DNA of 40,917 bases, taken from a virus. The notes beneath the pieces are model-generated. The model was not told the origin of the DNA. It ran no database searches and saw nothing but the letters and a program-made list of their open reading frames with translations. Within the stretch, counting starts at the first letter, position 1. Each line of letters begins with the position of its first letter. The DNA lies in IMG/VR virus record IMGVR_UViG_3300037427_004114, positions 1-40,917 of that record. The stretch is one strand, 5' to 3'. A program made the translations under genes and the position numbers. Positions 8,491-18,500 of the stretch are shown here, piece by piece.

Positions 8491-9339
8491 CTAAATTCTC
8501 GGATAGCGATATGTTAGCACTTCGAAGTCAATAAATCCAACAAAAGTGTTTGGGCTAACCTGCTTTGTGATCCTGTCGCTAAGCTTGGAGACGTCCACTC
8601 TGTCTATGTGATGTAGGGCTCCTGGGCTTGCTGCTAATTTTGTGTCTGATAGGGTTTTGTAATTATAGTTCGGCGCATCTCCCTGCTCCGTTATCGGATA
8701 ATCCTCGAAGGACAGCGCTGCAAAAACTTCTTTATTTGAGTCGTTGAAAATTGAAAGCACTCCGTCCAATTGGTAAATGTTTTCCGCAAGTACTACACAG
8801 CGTATATCTGATGTTGTCTGCTCCTCTCCCCCAAAGGAAAAGGGGTCGTTCTTGTTTTTAACATTATTTATAAATATTGCAGGCAGGACTTGGTCGTACG
8901 GTGGGATTGGAGTTGATGTCTGGTTGAACCTGCTGTTTGTGTCAAATTGAGATTCAATAATTAAGTTCTCCTCTGTTTCGCTTGTTACATATGTATTAAA
9001 GTCTTTGACCGCGTAAGAGGCAGTCACCGCCGCGCCCACGCTAATGGTTGAACTGACGACCCTTCCGTTTTGATAATCTATTGCAAGGGTGGAGCTTCTT
9101 GGGGTGTCAACCCCATCTACGCTAACGCTCGACGGAACCTCTGCTCCGCTGATTCCGTTATCGAACACCCACTGCTTATAGGGGCTTGAGAACCCTTCGA
9201 GGCCCGTCGCTAGCCTATCGTCGTCAAGATGAGTTAGGTCTGTATTGTAGTTTTTGAAGGCCTCTCCTTTCCTTAGCAAGTAATTGTCGAACCATAGCGC
9301 AAAGCTTGAGGTTATCGAGTGCTGGAACTGGGGCTTCAT
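8491..9339 (-). CDS. Virion structural protein, candidate tail terminator or neck protein
   Basis: The 282-residue product (MKPQFQHSITSSFALWFDNYLL) is not recognised from sequence alone. It is a soluble alpha/beta protein with no signal peptide or membrane segment. Residues about 70-110 form a small beta module (SVDGVDTPRSSTLAIDYQNG and following), and the C-terminal part (VGFIDFEVLTYRYPRI) ends in a hydrophobic strand. Its ATG overlaps the stop of the gene before it as ATGA, so the two are translationally coupled. In siphophage order, the gene between the gp10-like tail completion protein and the tube protein is usually the tail terminator, which caps the tube and joins it to the neck. That assignment is by position only; the protein is longer than the usual 130-200 residues. 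A minor tail protein is the alternative. Confidence 0.75.
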   Translation of the reverse strand: MKPQFQHSITSSFALWFDNYLLRKGEAFKNYNTDLTHLDDDRLATGLEGFSSPYKQWVFDNGISGAEVPSSVSVDGVDTPRSSTLAIDYQNGRVVSSTISVGAAVTASYAVKDFNTYVTSETEENLIIESQFDTNSRFNQTSTPIPPYDQVLPAIFINNVKNKNDPFSFGGEEQTTSDIRCVVLAENIYQLDGVLSIFNDSNKEVFAALSFEDYPITEQGDAPNYNYKTLSDTKLAASPGALHHIDRVDVSKLSDRITKQVSPNTFVGFIDFEVLTYRYPRI

Positions 9340-9920
9340 CTGATTGTTATCCCCCCGGAGGAGAGTCTCTCCTTGAAATTATTTAATATTTCTGATATGT
9401 AAGACGTGTTTCTGAATCCCCCTCCCCTGTTTCCCTTGCTTTGGATTCCTTCTCCTGACCTACTTGCCGGGGATTCCTCGTGCAAGTATTGCCCCATTCC
9501 TGAAACTCCAAACTCCACCCCCTTGAGCCAGCTCCTTCCGCTGGCCCAGGGCAAAGGCGTCTCTCTGTATAGTTGGTCCTTGCTGGGGATGATGGCTATG
9601 TATATCCTTCTTCCTTGCAGGAGGATGTTTTTTTGAAATTTAATTTGGCAGCCTTTGTCTAATAGCATTCTTAGCCTTGTTGTCGGATCCTCTCCTTTTT
9701 CAAACCCAAGAAAACCAAAAAGAGACCCTCTCTTGACGAGCCCCCCTGTCCCTCCTCCTTGAAGGGCTACGGTTACGGGATGTCCGTCGAACTCCTGAAG
9801 CATTAAGGTTTTCGCTCGGTTGAAGTGCTTGTTCGCCTCTTCGTCGAATCCTCTAACTACCCGCCTGTCTCTGAGCATTAGCTGATTGAGCTGTTTCTTT
9901 AGGGATCTGTTATAGCTCAT
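9336..9920 (-). CDS. Candidate tail completion protein (HK97 gp10-like)
   Basis: The 194-residue product has a helical, basic N-terminus (MSYNRSLKKQLNQLMLRDRR). A beta core follows, with a glycine-rich loop at residues about 53-65 (LQGGGTGGLVKRG) and a C-terminal helix (NTSYISEILNNFKERL). The region before that helix is rich in S, G, R and E and is probably disordered. Helix, beta core and helix in this size range fit the HK97 gp10-type neck/tail-completion family, and the position in the operon agrees, but the similarity is weak and I did not see a diagnostic residue. Both ends overlap neighbours by ATGA (9336-9339 and 9917-9920), so it is translated as one unit with them. Confidence 0.75.
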   Translation of the reverse strand: MSYNRSLKKQLNQLMLRDRRVVRGFDEEANKHFNRAKTLMLQEFDGHPVTVALQGGGTGGLVKRGSLFGFLGFEKGEDPTTRLRMLLDKGCQIKFQKNILLQGRRIYIAIIPSKDQLYRETPLPWASGRSWLKGVEFGVSGMGQYLHEESPASRSGEGIQSKGNRGGGFRNTSYISEILNNFKERLSSGGITIR

Positions 9921-10354
9921 GTCGACTCCACTGGGTTAAGGTGCATGGTATAGAAGTTTACGTCAAACAGCCCGTGAGGCCTCGCGTCCGAGTCTATAAG
10001 AAACATTCTTCCGTCTAGCTCGATTCTTTTAACTCCTTGAATTTGCGCATAGTCTTCCTTCTTTAGCTTAATTCTAACTCTGCGGTCCACCCCGACTTTG
10101 GTCTTGCTCATATATTCTATTTCTCCACCGGTACTATATAGCACCCTTGCCTTGAACACTTGCTTCTGTGGAACGTTCTGTATATTTTGCCCTGAACCTG
10201 TTTCGTTATAAATATAATTATAATTTGGATCCGTGCTGATCACCACTTTCTGCGCTTCCTTGTATACGATGATATCTCTCGCGAAGGTGTCGTGCAGATG
10301 GTTAAATTGCTCTGCGAGCTTTGCTTTTAGGTCGTCGGAAATAAAACTTGACAT
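9917..10354 (-). CDS. Candidate head-closure (stopper) or neck protein
   Basis: The 145-residue product begins MSSFISDDLKAKLAEQFNHL. An N-terminal helix is followed by a beta-rich domain with a characteristic run of strands (RRVRIKLKKEDY, IQGVKRIELDGRMFLI, FDVNFYTMHL). That layout fits small beta-barrel head-closure proteins such as SPP1 gp16, and it is first in the minus-strand neck operon. The frame stays open to 10603, but starting there would bury the oppositely oriented gene at 10409-10693, and the added residues do not look like this family; ATG 10354 is therefore chosen, although it has no Shine-Dalgarno site (AT-rich AAAACAAATT just before it). Its stop overlaps the next start as ATGA. 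Confidence 0.75.
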   Translation of the reverse strand: MSSFISDDLKAKLAEQFNHLHDTFARDIIVYKEAQKVVISTDPNYNYIYNETGSGQNIQNVPQKQVFKARVLYSTGGEIEYMSKTKVGVDRRVRIKLKKEDYAQIQGVKRIELDGRMFLIDSDARPHGLFDVNFYTMHLNPVEST

Positions 10355-10408
10355 AATTTGTTTTACACTAAATAATTTTATGTGTATTGAATATGAAGGA
10401 ATAAGGTT
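10355..10408. promoter_or_regulatory. Divergent AT-rich gap between the two tail operons
   Basis: This 54-base gap is very AT-rich and is the only place from which both the neck operon (minus) and the tape-measure operon (plus) can be transcribed outward. A TTTACA at 10362-10367 is followed 17 bases later by TATTGA at 10385-10390, a weak sigma-70-like pair for the plus strand. No strong pair is visible on the minus strand. Confidence 0.3.
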
Positions 10409-10693
10409 ATGGATGCTGAGGATGTTTTTCGCAAACACTGCGAACGGAATACGGTTTCTCTTTTTAAGGGGTTTCTTATGATATTGGAGGATCTGCGCAA
10501 GGATCACGAGATTCATTTCAATAAACTGAGAAGACACTTGCCCGAAGATTGCCTTCCATTGATTGAGCAGGCCGACTACTTCGATCACGAAAAACTCCAG
10601 CACCTGAGAAAAAGAACCCTAGATATAGGGAACGAGGCCGTGCGCAATATTGAGGGCGGTTTGGAAAACTTTACTATAACTTTCGAGTTTTAA
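10409..10693 (+). CDS. Small helical protein of unknown function
   Basis: The 94-residue product (MDAEDVFRKHCERNTVSLFK) is highly charged and predicted to be mostly helical, with a core HEIHFNKLRRHLPED...YFDHEKLQHLRKRTLDIGNEAVR. It has no signal peptide or membrane segment. An AAGGAATAAGG stretch lies just before the ATG. It opens the plus-strand tail operon, 28 bases before the next gene, and is divergent from the neck operon. I have the impression that small proteins with a similar LRKR.LDIGNE segment occur near tape measure genes in other environmental phages, but cannot confirm it. It could be an accessory tail-assembly factor. Confidence 0.75.
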   Translation: MDAEDVFRKHCERNTVSLFKGFLMILEDLRKDHEIHFNKLRRHLPEDCLPLIEQADYFDHEKLQHLRKRTLDIGNEAVRNIEGGLENFTITFEF

Positions 10694-10721
10694 TAAATAT
10701 AATAACAATAAGGAACAAGGA

Positions 10722-11531
10722 ATGACAACTATACTAGAAGAAAAAACAGAGGAATCCCCTACTGCTAAATTGAGGGAAGTTTATAGCTTTACGGTAGAAA
10801 AAAGCGAAACCGTTAAAGTTACGGAGACAGAGGAACGAGAAGCAAAGGACGGAAGCATTGAAGAAGTCGAGGTTACTAAGGAAGTTGACCAGCCCGTTCC
10901 TTACCGGATCATTATCAAGCAGCCCAACCGCAGGGAGATGGAGGAAGCTGAACTTGAGTACAGTATTGAGATGAGCAAATGCATTAAACGCGGAATATTG
11001 ACCAAGGCCATGCTTGCCAAAAAGTATTCTGACAGCGGAGGGATGATGGCCGAGGAAGACGCCGCACACCTTTCTCGACTGTATATGAAATTTGGCGAAT
11101 GCGCAAATGACCTGCAGCGATTGACAACTAAAACAAAAAAAAGCAAAAAGGATGAAGAAAGGATCTCGGAGCTTTCTGGAAAACTCGGTGAGACCCGAAA
11201 GGAAATTATCGACATGGAGTCTTCTTACGCGTCTCTGTTTAACCACACCGCAGACTCTCGGGCCCAAAATAAGGCTGTCATATGGTACCTCCTTTACCTG
11301 TCCTTCATCAGGAAGGATAACGAGGACGACGTTGAGCCTCTTTTTAAAGGAGAAACCTTTCAGGAAAAAACCGACGAATATTACCGACTCGAAGAGGAGG
11401 GCGGAGAATTGTACGACCTTGTATCCTCTAAACTGTCCACTTATGTAAGCTTCTGGTACTATAGTGCCGGCGGCGTAACGGACGAAGACTTTGAAAACTT
11501 ACAGAAGGATATGGATGAAGGAAAAATCTAG
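10722..11531 (+). CDS. Candidate tail assembly chaperone (first of two)
   Basis: The 269-residue acidic protein begins with a disordered, E/K/T-rich stretch (residues 1-65). A helical core follows with EEAELEYSIEMSKCIKRG and LAKKYSD. A K-rich coiled-coil-like region at about 135-165 (TTKTKKSKKDEERISELSG) comes next, then a helical C-terminal half. AAGGA lies 8-9 bases before the ATG. Its place directly upstream of the tape measure gene, paired with a second overlapping gene, is that of the lambda gpG/gpGT chaperones that load tube protein onto the tape measure. No sequence similarity to gpG is claimed; the role is inferred from position. Abundant helices and charge would suit a chaperone or scaffold. 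Confidence 0.75.
   Translation: MTTILEEKTEESPTAKLREVYSFTVEKSETVKVTETEEREAKDGSIEEVEVTKEVDQPVPYRIIIKQPNRREMEEAELEYSIEMSKCIKRGILTKAMLAKKYSDSGGMMAEEDAAHLSRLYMKFGECANDLQRLTTKTKKSKKDEERISELSGKLGETRKEIIDMESSYASLFNHTADSRAQNKAVIWYLLYLSFIRKDNEDDVEPLFKGETFQEKTDEYYRLEEEGGELYDLVSSKLSTYVSFWYYSAGGVTDEDFENLQKDMDEGKI
11518..11522 (+). promoter_or_regulatory. Shine-Dalgarno site that supports a GTG start
   Basis: AAGGA lies 8 bases before the GTG at 11531 and inside the last codons of the preceding gene. The stop TAG and start GTG share one base (TAGTG), so reinitiation or coupling from the upstream gene is expected and no frameshift is needed. Confidence 0.8.
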
Positions 11532-12517
11532 TGGCCAAGACCTCCTGCCGCCGAAAAGCTTTTCGGGACATTGTTCATGGATTTTCTCCTGAAGAATACC
11601 GAGGAGAGCTGATTTATATTAAACACCTCTCTCCGCACGACCAAGTCGAGCTTGAGGATTTAACCGAAATATACCAATCGCAAGCTGAGGAACGGGGCCT
11701 GCCGACTGAAGCGCAAATGCTTGACTTCCTCGAAAAGGAGGGTAGCTGGACCAGGGAGGACGATAAAAAAGTTGAAGCAATTGAAGGGTTTATTTCGTTG
11801 CTGCAATCCTCAAAGGCAAAAATAGTCTTAAAGTCCGCAATAGACCAGCAAAACGAATTGATCCTCAAGGAGGAGGCTAAGCTTTCTGCCAAGCTGCAGC
11901 AGAAAGACGACTTAATCGGCAACACTTGCGAAAGGTATGCCCAGCAGCGAACTAACGATTTTTATATACTAAAGAGCTTTTACAGCGATAGGGAGCTTAA
12001 ATACCCCTTGATGTCTGAAGGCGAATACAACGAGCTTACCGCCCCTGATCTAGCTATCCTTGTTCGCCTGTATAATGACGTGTTCGCTTCTTTTTCTGAG
12101 GAATCAATACAGTATTTAATACTCGAAGAATTTTATCAACCTTATTTGAGTTTTTCTGATGATAGTATGCAGTTTTATGGCATACCTTTTTGTTTATTAA
12201 CTTATAACCAGGTTAGAATGATTGTATACACTAGGATATTTAAGAGTATATATGAAAATAATAACAATATTCCCGAAAAGGTGCGGAACGACCCCAAGGC
12301 CCTGCTCGATTATGGAAGTATCTCTGATGAGGAAAAGGAAAAGATGAAGGAGAGGTTTGAGTCTAGTGACGGAGCCACTCTTGTTGGGGCGAAAAAGGAG
12401 GATTATGAGTACCTTGGGATCAAGCCCCCGTCCGGCGGAGTTGATCTTCACGCGGCCGCAAAAAAGAAAGGCGGTTCTCTGAATATGGAGGACATGATGA
12501 AACTTTCAGGCGTGTGA
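11531..12517 (+). CDS. Candidate tail assembly chaperone (second of two), GTG start
   Basis: The 328-residue product starts at GTG 11531 (first residues MAKTSCRRKAFRDIVHGFSP). It is mainly helical and acidic; residues about 75-130 form a probable coiled coil, and about 190-245 form an aromatic-rich segment (YLILEEFYQPYLSFSDDSMQ). The C-terminus (GGVDLHAAAKKKGGSLNMED) is basic and probably flexible. It overlaps the preceding gene by one base and lies 39 bases before the tape measure gene, the place of the lambda T part of gpGT, but no sequence similarity is claimed. The codons at about 12110-12272 drop to roughly 27-30% GC and recover sharply at 12270. Confidence 0.75.
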   Translation: MAKTSCRRKAFRDIVHGFSPEEYRGELIYIKHLSPHDQVELEDLTEIYQSQAEERGLPTEAQMLDFLEKEGSWTREDDKKVEAIEGFISLLQSSKAKIVLKSAIDQQNELILKEEAKLSAKLQQKDDLIGNTCERYAQQRTNDFYILKSFYSDRELKYPLMSEGEYNELTAPDLAILVRLYNDVFASFSEESIQYLILEEFYQPYLSFSDDSMQFYGIPFCLLTYNQVRMIVYTRIFKSIYENNNNIPEKVRNDPKALLDYGSISDEEKEKMKERFESSDGATLVGAKKEDYEYLGIKPPSGGVDLHAAAKKKGGSLNMEDMMKLSGV

Positions 12518-12556
12518 GATATATTTAAGGTGTAATACCATGTCAAGGTAAAAGGC

Positions 12557-15500
12557 ATGAGTATTAATGTAAATGTAGGCGGTAATACAGACCCTCTAGT
12601 TAGGGACATTACTGCTGCTGTTGATAGAATCAATAAGTCTGGGCGGCTAAAAATTCAGCTCGACTCAAGGGGCGTTACTCAGCCGCTCGGAAGGATGACT
12701 CGGTCTGCTGACGAGTTTACTAAATCGCTTGAAGCCTCTAACGCTCGCGTCCTTGCTTTTGGCGCTTCCGTGGGCGTAATTAACGCAGTGTCCCAGGCAT
12801 TTAAGGGCCTTGTTCAATCCACAATGGAAGTTGAGAAAAACCTGACCGACATTAATGTTGTTATGGGTTTGACCACTAGGGAGTTGGATAAATTTGGGGG
12901 AGGACTCATGAAAGTCGCAAAGGAGACTGGAGCCGGCTTTAAGGCCGCTTCCGATGCCGCAACGGAATTCGCTCGGCAGGGCCTTAGTATGGCCGAGACG
13001 CTAAAAAGAACCAGCGACGCCCTTATCTTGACTAGATTGACGGGTATGGATGCCGCAGAATCTGTAAAATCTATAACCGCCGCCATGAATACTTTTGGAA
13101 GCGAAGTGAAAAACTCCACCGAACTAGTCAGTAAGTTTGCTGCGGTGGATGTAAAGTTCGCAGTTAGCGCAGGCGACTTTGCTCAAGCTATATCTCGGGC
13201 CGGTCAGTCTGCTAAGCAAGCCGGCGTAGATATCGATACTTTTGTCGGCATGGTAACTGCCGCGCAAGAGAGGACCGCTCGTGGAGGGGCTGTTATAGGT
13301 AATGCTTTAAAAACCATTTTCACTAGAGTTCAAAAACCTGCGACCCTGAAGCAACTGGAGTCTCTTGGTATTGCCGTTCGCGACATCAGTGGGCGCACTA
13401 TGGAGGCGGACAAAATAATCGGGTCATTAGCCCAAAGCTGGGACAATCTCACTGACGCCCAGCGCGCAAGCACGGGGCAGACTGTGGCGGGAATGTTTCA
13501 GATTAATATATTAAAAGCTGTTATGGCGGACATGGCAAAGCAAAACAACGTGACGTCTGAAGCTATGAAAATTTCTGCCCGGGCTACCGACGAATCTACT
13601 AAAAAAAATGAAGCCCTGCGGCAAACCATGAGCGCCCTTGCGGGCGAAACTGGCGTCGCTGTACAGGAGCTAGCCAAGAAGATAGGCGACATCGCCCTTG
13701 CTCCGGGCATTAGTCAGGTGCTCGACAGCATCAAGGGAATGGCTGAAGGTATGGGCGGCCTACTTGGGGACGGGGAAAATGAAGGCAATAAATGGGCCAA
13801 GGGGCTCCTGAAGGGGGTTGGGAATATGCTGACTGGCCCGGGCCTGGTTATTTTTGCTGCCGTCGCCGGGAAACTTTTCTTTAACGCGTTCAAGTACGCA
13901 AAGGACAGCCTGGGAAGTCTATTAAACATCAACAAGGCCGCCACACAAAGGGTTACGCTCGAGCAATCTCTCATGCAGGTGATTACCAAAAACGACCATA
14001 TCATGAAGGAGATGCTTCGCACCGACACAAATCGTGAAGTTAAACAAAAAATCATTACCGACCTCATTCGCCAGCAAACCCGAGAGGCTGAAAGGCTCTC
14101 GAGTATTACGAGGAGCATGAGCGGGCCAATGCTAAGGATGGGGATCTCTCCTGACCTTACAGACAAGAGAGCCTCTGGGTACATTCCTAATTATGCAAGC
14201 CCCGCAACTCAAGAGAAAAGGGAGGCTGCTAAGGGCGGCTACGTCGCGGGCAAAATCAAGCAAGGACCCGGCTTCGTATACAACGACAAGGAGGAATGGA
14301 AAAAATTCCCGGGACTGAAAGAGCCGGGGCTGCTGCCTCCACAACCCTCTGAGGCATCGAAGAAGTACGCAGAGGATTTTTCCAGCAAGCATGGGTTTGA
14401 CCCATATGCCGCAGGGGGATATGTACCGAATTTCGCTATAGCTATTGCTGAGAAGAGGTGGACAAAACAGAACGCCTTGAGCGTCTATAATAGCGCCAAG
14501 AAGACGCCCGAGGAGAGGGCTGCTGCTGAAGAGTGGCTCGCCGAAAGAAATCACCTCGGCGAATATAATACAAAATCAAGCGCAATCACGGTTCCTGCCG
14601 CCCAATACCAACGCGGGCAAGCGGGCAAAATTCAAGCGCAGAAAGTTAAGGGGGCTAAGGAGTTTGACGCCACCAGTTTATTTACATTGCTAGCATTAAA
14701 AGGCAGCTCCGCAGTATCAGCATCAGTATACCCCGGAGGAAAGGGCAAGGAATCTATTTACGGTCTGGCCGCCAATCAGGACGGAGTCCTGCCTAAAATA
14801 AAATTTGGCATTTCGGGATTCAAGAAGGGGAATATTGCCACCGCAGAGAATTCAGAAAAAGATAATTTAGAAATAATTCAAGACATGCTGCTTGACGGCG
14901 CCGTAGCCAAGGGGGTGGAGTTCTCTAATAGTTTAAACCTCGGGGACTCAAAGAATGGAGGCCCCCCTTTTAGGTCCACGCCAAAAACGATGGAGGCGGC
15001 GTTGAGAAAGGGCGGCAGCGGGGCTCTTGGCGCACTGTCCGGCTTAGGGGGAGCCCTCTTCGAAGCCGCTATATCGACAAGGCTTCCCGCAACGGATATA
15101 GGCGGGGGGCCTGGAAAATTCAAACATGCCGGCGGCGGCGAGACAAGGGTCGGCGGTGATTTCGATGTCAGGGACATTAAGAACCACCCGCTTATAGCTG
15201 CACTTTTTGACCCGGGCCCAATAGCAGATGTCGGAGACTATAAGACCCAGTCAAATGACGAGACCAAGAAGAGTATGGCTAACAAAATTGCAAAGGAAAT
15301 GATCTACCGTAGGCACCCTGATTTCGTTGGGGAAGGAGATCAATCAGGCAAGGGGGTATACATAGATAGCGAAAACAGTAAACCTATGTATGGCAGAGAG
15401 GGGGGAGCCGTAAGCGGAAAGCTTAAAGACTTGTCTTCAATTAAGGCCTCCGGATTTGTTCCTAATTTCGCCGCAGTGTCTGCAAGCTGGCTGAGGAAGA

Positions 15501-18500
15501 GGGGAATTTCTAAGGTTAGTAGGGGTATACTACGAGCCACTGACAGCGAAACGGGATCATGGACAGATTTCGGTACAGACGGAGCTCTTTTAAACGCTTC
15601 GCGAGGCCCAAAAAACTTAAAAGGTGGAGCCTTTAGGAATTTTAATACAATAAATGAATACGCAAAGAAGCGAGGCTTAGGGTCTGTGTATTCTGGGGAC
15701 GTTATACAGCAGCGCGCAGGGAAGGGCTCCACTCCTTGGGCGCGAATTGTTAATAGTTTTCCTCAATTAAAATATAGATTGCAGAAGGGAATGAAAACTT
15801 CTGGCAGTTTTCAGCTTGGAGAAGGGAACGAATTTGATTTTAAAAGCGCAACTGATTTAAAAAAACAAATTAATCGCCACGTTAAAAAGTATGGCGAGGA
15901 TGATCTTGGATGGCTTGACACAAACATGCAAATGGATTTCGGGGAAGAGGTTCAAGGGTTTGATTGGAAAACCTCAAGGACTAAAGGCGCGGGCGATGCA
16001 AGAGCTGGATTTAAGGCTGGCGGCCACGTTCCTAATTATGCATCAAAATTTTCAACACGAGCATATACTAGAGGTGTGGGTATGCGCCACACTGATGCTT
16101 TGATTAAGGAACCTAGCGATCCTAATTTTACTGGGAACATGAAATCGTACATGGAGTACCATAAGGAAGGTCCTAGTACTAGGCATATAGATTATATGAA
16201 ATCTTACAACAAGGGGGATGCGTTTGATTTGTTTAGCGCAGCCTCAAGGCAAAAATTTATGAAGGGAGGTGGGGCTTATGCGTCTGACAAAATAAAGCAA
16301 CAAAGGTCATACAAGCAGGGCTCTACCTCAAACTGGGAGGATCTATTGTACGCCTTTCCTCAAATGAAATATCGCATGCAAAATGGGATGACTACAAGTG
16401 GAACTATTACTGCTCACATGAAAAATAGATTGCTTAATCAAAATTTTAAGACAATCGCTGGGTTGCTGCCTGTAATTAATAGTCTTGATCGTGAGGAATT
16501 TCGGGAAACGTTGGGCAATATAGGGGCGTTTAATGGTACCCCTGGCATGCACAAGGTCGAAATAACCGATTTGTACACCCGCCTCAAGAAGGGCGGGCGA
16601 GGTGACGGGAAGGCTTATGGCAAAAAGGCTGGAGGTTTCATTCCTAATTACGCAGACCCACTAAGCGACGCCATAGGAAGGGAGAGGGGCGCCGGCGTTC
16701 CTGTTTCTCAAATTAGAGTTGGAACGCATCGAAAGTTAGTCGGAAAAAGTAATCCCGCCGGACTCGGCGTTACCAATACCCACGACGAACCCAACGGGCT
16801 GCGTGATGTGTTTGGAGCAGGACAAGGGATTGTTCCTAACTTTGCCATGGGCGGGTCCATAAAAGAAATGCTTGGGATAGGTTTAGACGAAACCATGTCG
16901 AGCTTAAATGAGGAAATGGACCAGCTTGCCAAGGAGCTTTCTAAGTTCGAAGGAACCGTAGAGTATACAGAGCAAAGGCAGCAAAAATATGGTAAATCTG
17001 TCGACTCTGCCCGGGAGGAAGTTGACCGGCTGAAGGCCGAAGAGAAATCATATAGGGACGGCGTCAGGGGGAGAAAGATCGGATCAAAAAATCACCAAAA
17101 AGTTGAAAAACAATTAACCATTGCTGAAGACCGGCTTAAAAGCGAGGAGCTCAAGCAGGGTGTCGCTTCAAGGAGAAATACTAAAGCGAAGGACAGCCTG
17201 ACCGCCGCCGAAAATAAATTAAAAACAAATCAGCAGGCGCAAGCGCGAGTCAGCGGGCGCCAGGGCCGGTCAGGCATGCTAGGCATGGGAGCTATGATGG
17301 CAATGCCAATGCTTGGTGGCATGATGGACCCTACGGGCAGCCCTTTGAATCAAGAAGGTACCGGCATGAACTACGGCGGGGCGGCGAGCTCTGCTATGAC
17401 TGGCGCCAGTACGGGACTGATGATGCTTGGACAATTTGGGGTCTGGGGAAAGGTCATAGGTGGCGTAGGCGGAGCCTTGTGGGGGCTGGCGAATGCGTCA
17501 AATGCCGCCGCAGAAGCTCTTGAGAAAAAGAGGAAGGAGGAGGATCGAAAAGCCTATGTGTCGGCTGGCCTTCAGGCTGAATCTATAGCAAAAAGCAAAA
17601 TGTTTGACCTTGAGTCCGCTGGGTTAAGCCTGGACTCGAAAATTGAAAAACTAAATCTTAATTTAACTCAAAAGTTTGGGAGGCAGGTGGGAGAGCAATG
17701 GACAAAGCACGGTAAACGAGGCGTGGGCCTTGCGGAGTATACAATGAGTGGAACCTCGGGAGGCGACCACATTCTTGACCCTCATGCATCTGACGAGGGA
17801 CACGTGAAGGGAATGGCGAAGTTCCTTTTGAGGTGGGGCGTAGGGTCACTGTCCTCAATGGGAGGGGTGAGTGAGCATAGGGTGGGCGACGTAGGGCCTG
17901 GCGGCTCGGCTCCGACGGAAACCACCCAGACCTCAACTTCGACCCGGCAAAGTACGCCCGCAAGATACGGAATGCTCTTGCCTGGCCTAGGCTCCTCTGA
18001 GAAAATTAAAGAATTACAACTTGCATACGAGAACGCAGTCGCAACGGAGGGACTGTTAAGTAACCGTAGGACAGACGACGGCGCAATAATAACCGGAGCG
18101 GGATCGCAAGTATCCGAAAAGTACTTGAAGGATTATGGAGTCGAAAATCTGAAGGCCGGACGCGACGGAAGAGAAAAACTAAAACCCACTCCAGCTAAAG
18201 ATCGGAATCCTGCGCTTTGGACGACGTCCTCGCATGGAGATATACTTAAGGTTACAAAAGAAAGGATCGAGGCCGAGAAAAAACTTATCGAGGCTATTCG
18301 TGAGAGCGGAGAGGACATTTCTCTTGGCGCCCTCAGCAAGGCTATTGCCCCGGGCGGGAAAATGTCACAAACGATTATCGACAGGGTTGTGAAGAGCTTT
18401 ACGGGGGAGAAGGAAGAGAAAGAGAGGGGCAAGAGTGCCGGGGAATTTTTAAGAGATTTTGAAAGGGGCAGGTTTAAGGATCTAGAAGATCTGCAAGAGG

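Noticed and set aside
10355-10603. Longer N-terminus of the minus-strand neck protein
   Set aside because: It would cover most of the oppositely directed small gene at 10409-10693, and the extra residues look unlike a neck protein.
11515-11540. Programmed -1 frameshift joining the two chaperone candidates, as in lambda G-T
   Set aside because: The bases before the stop (GGA AAA ATC TAG) do not form a proper X-XXY-YYZ slippery site in the zero frame, and an AAGGA site eight bases before the GTG explains separate translation.
13714-14184. Minus-strand frames inside the tape measure gene (such as 13714-14184 and 18133-18618)
   Set aside because: These are antisense shadows of a well-supported gene, with serine/leucine-rich composition typical of reversed codons.
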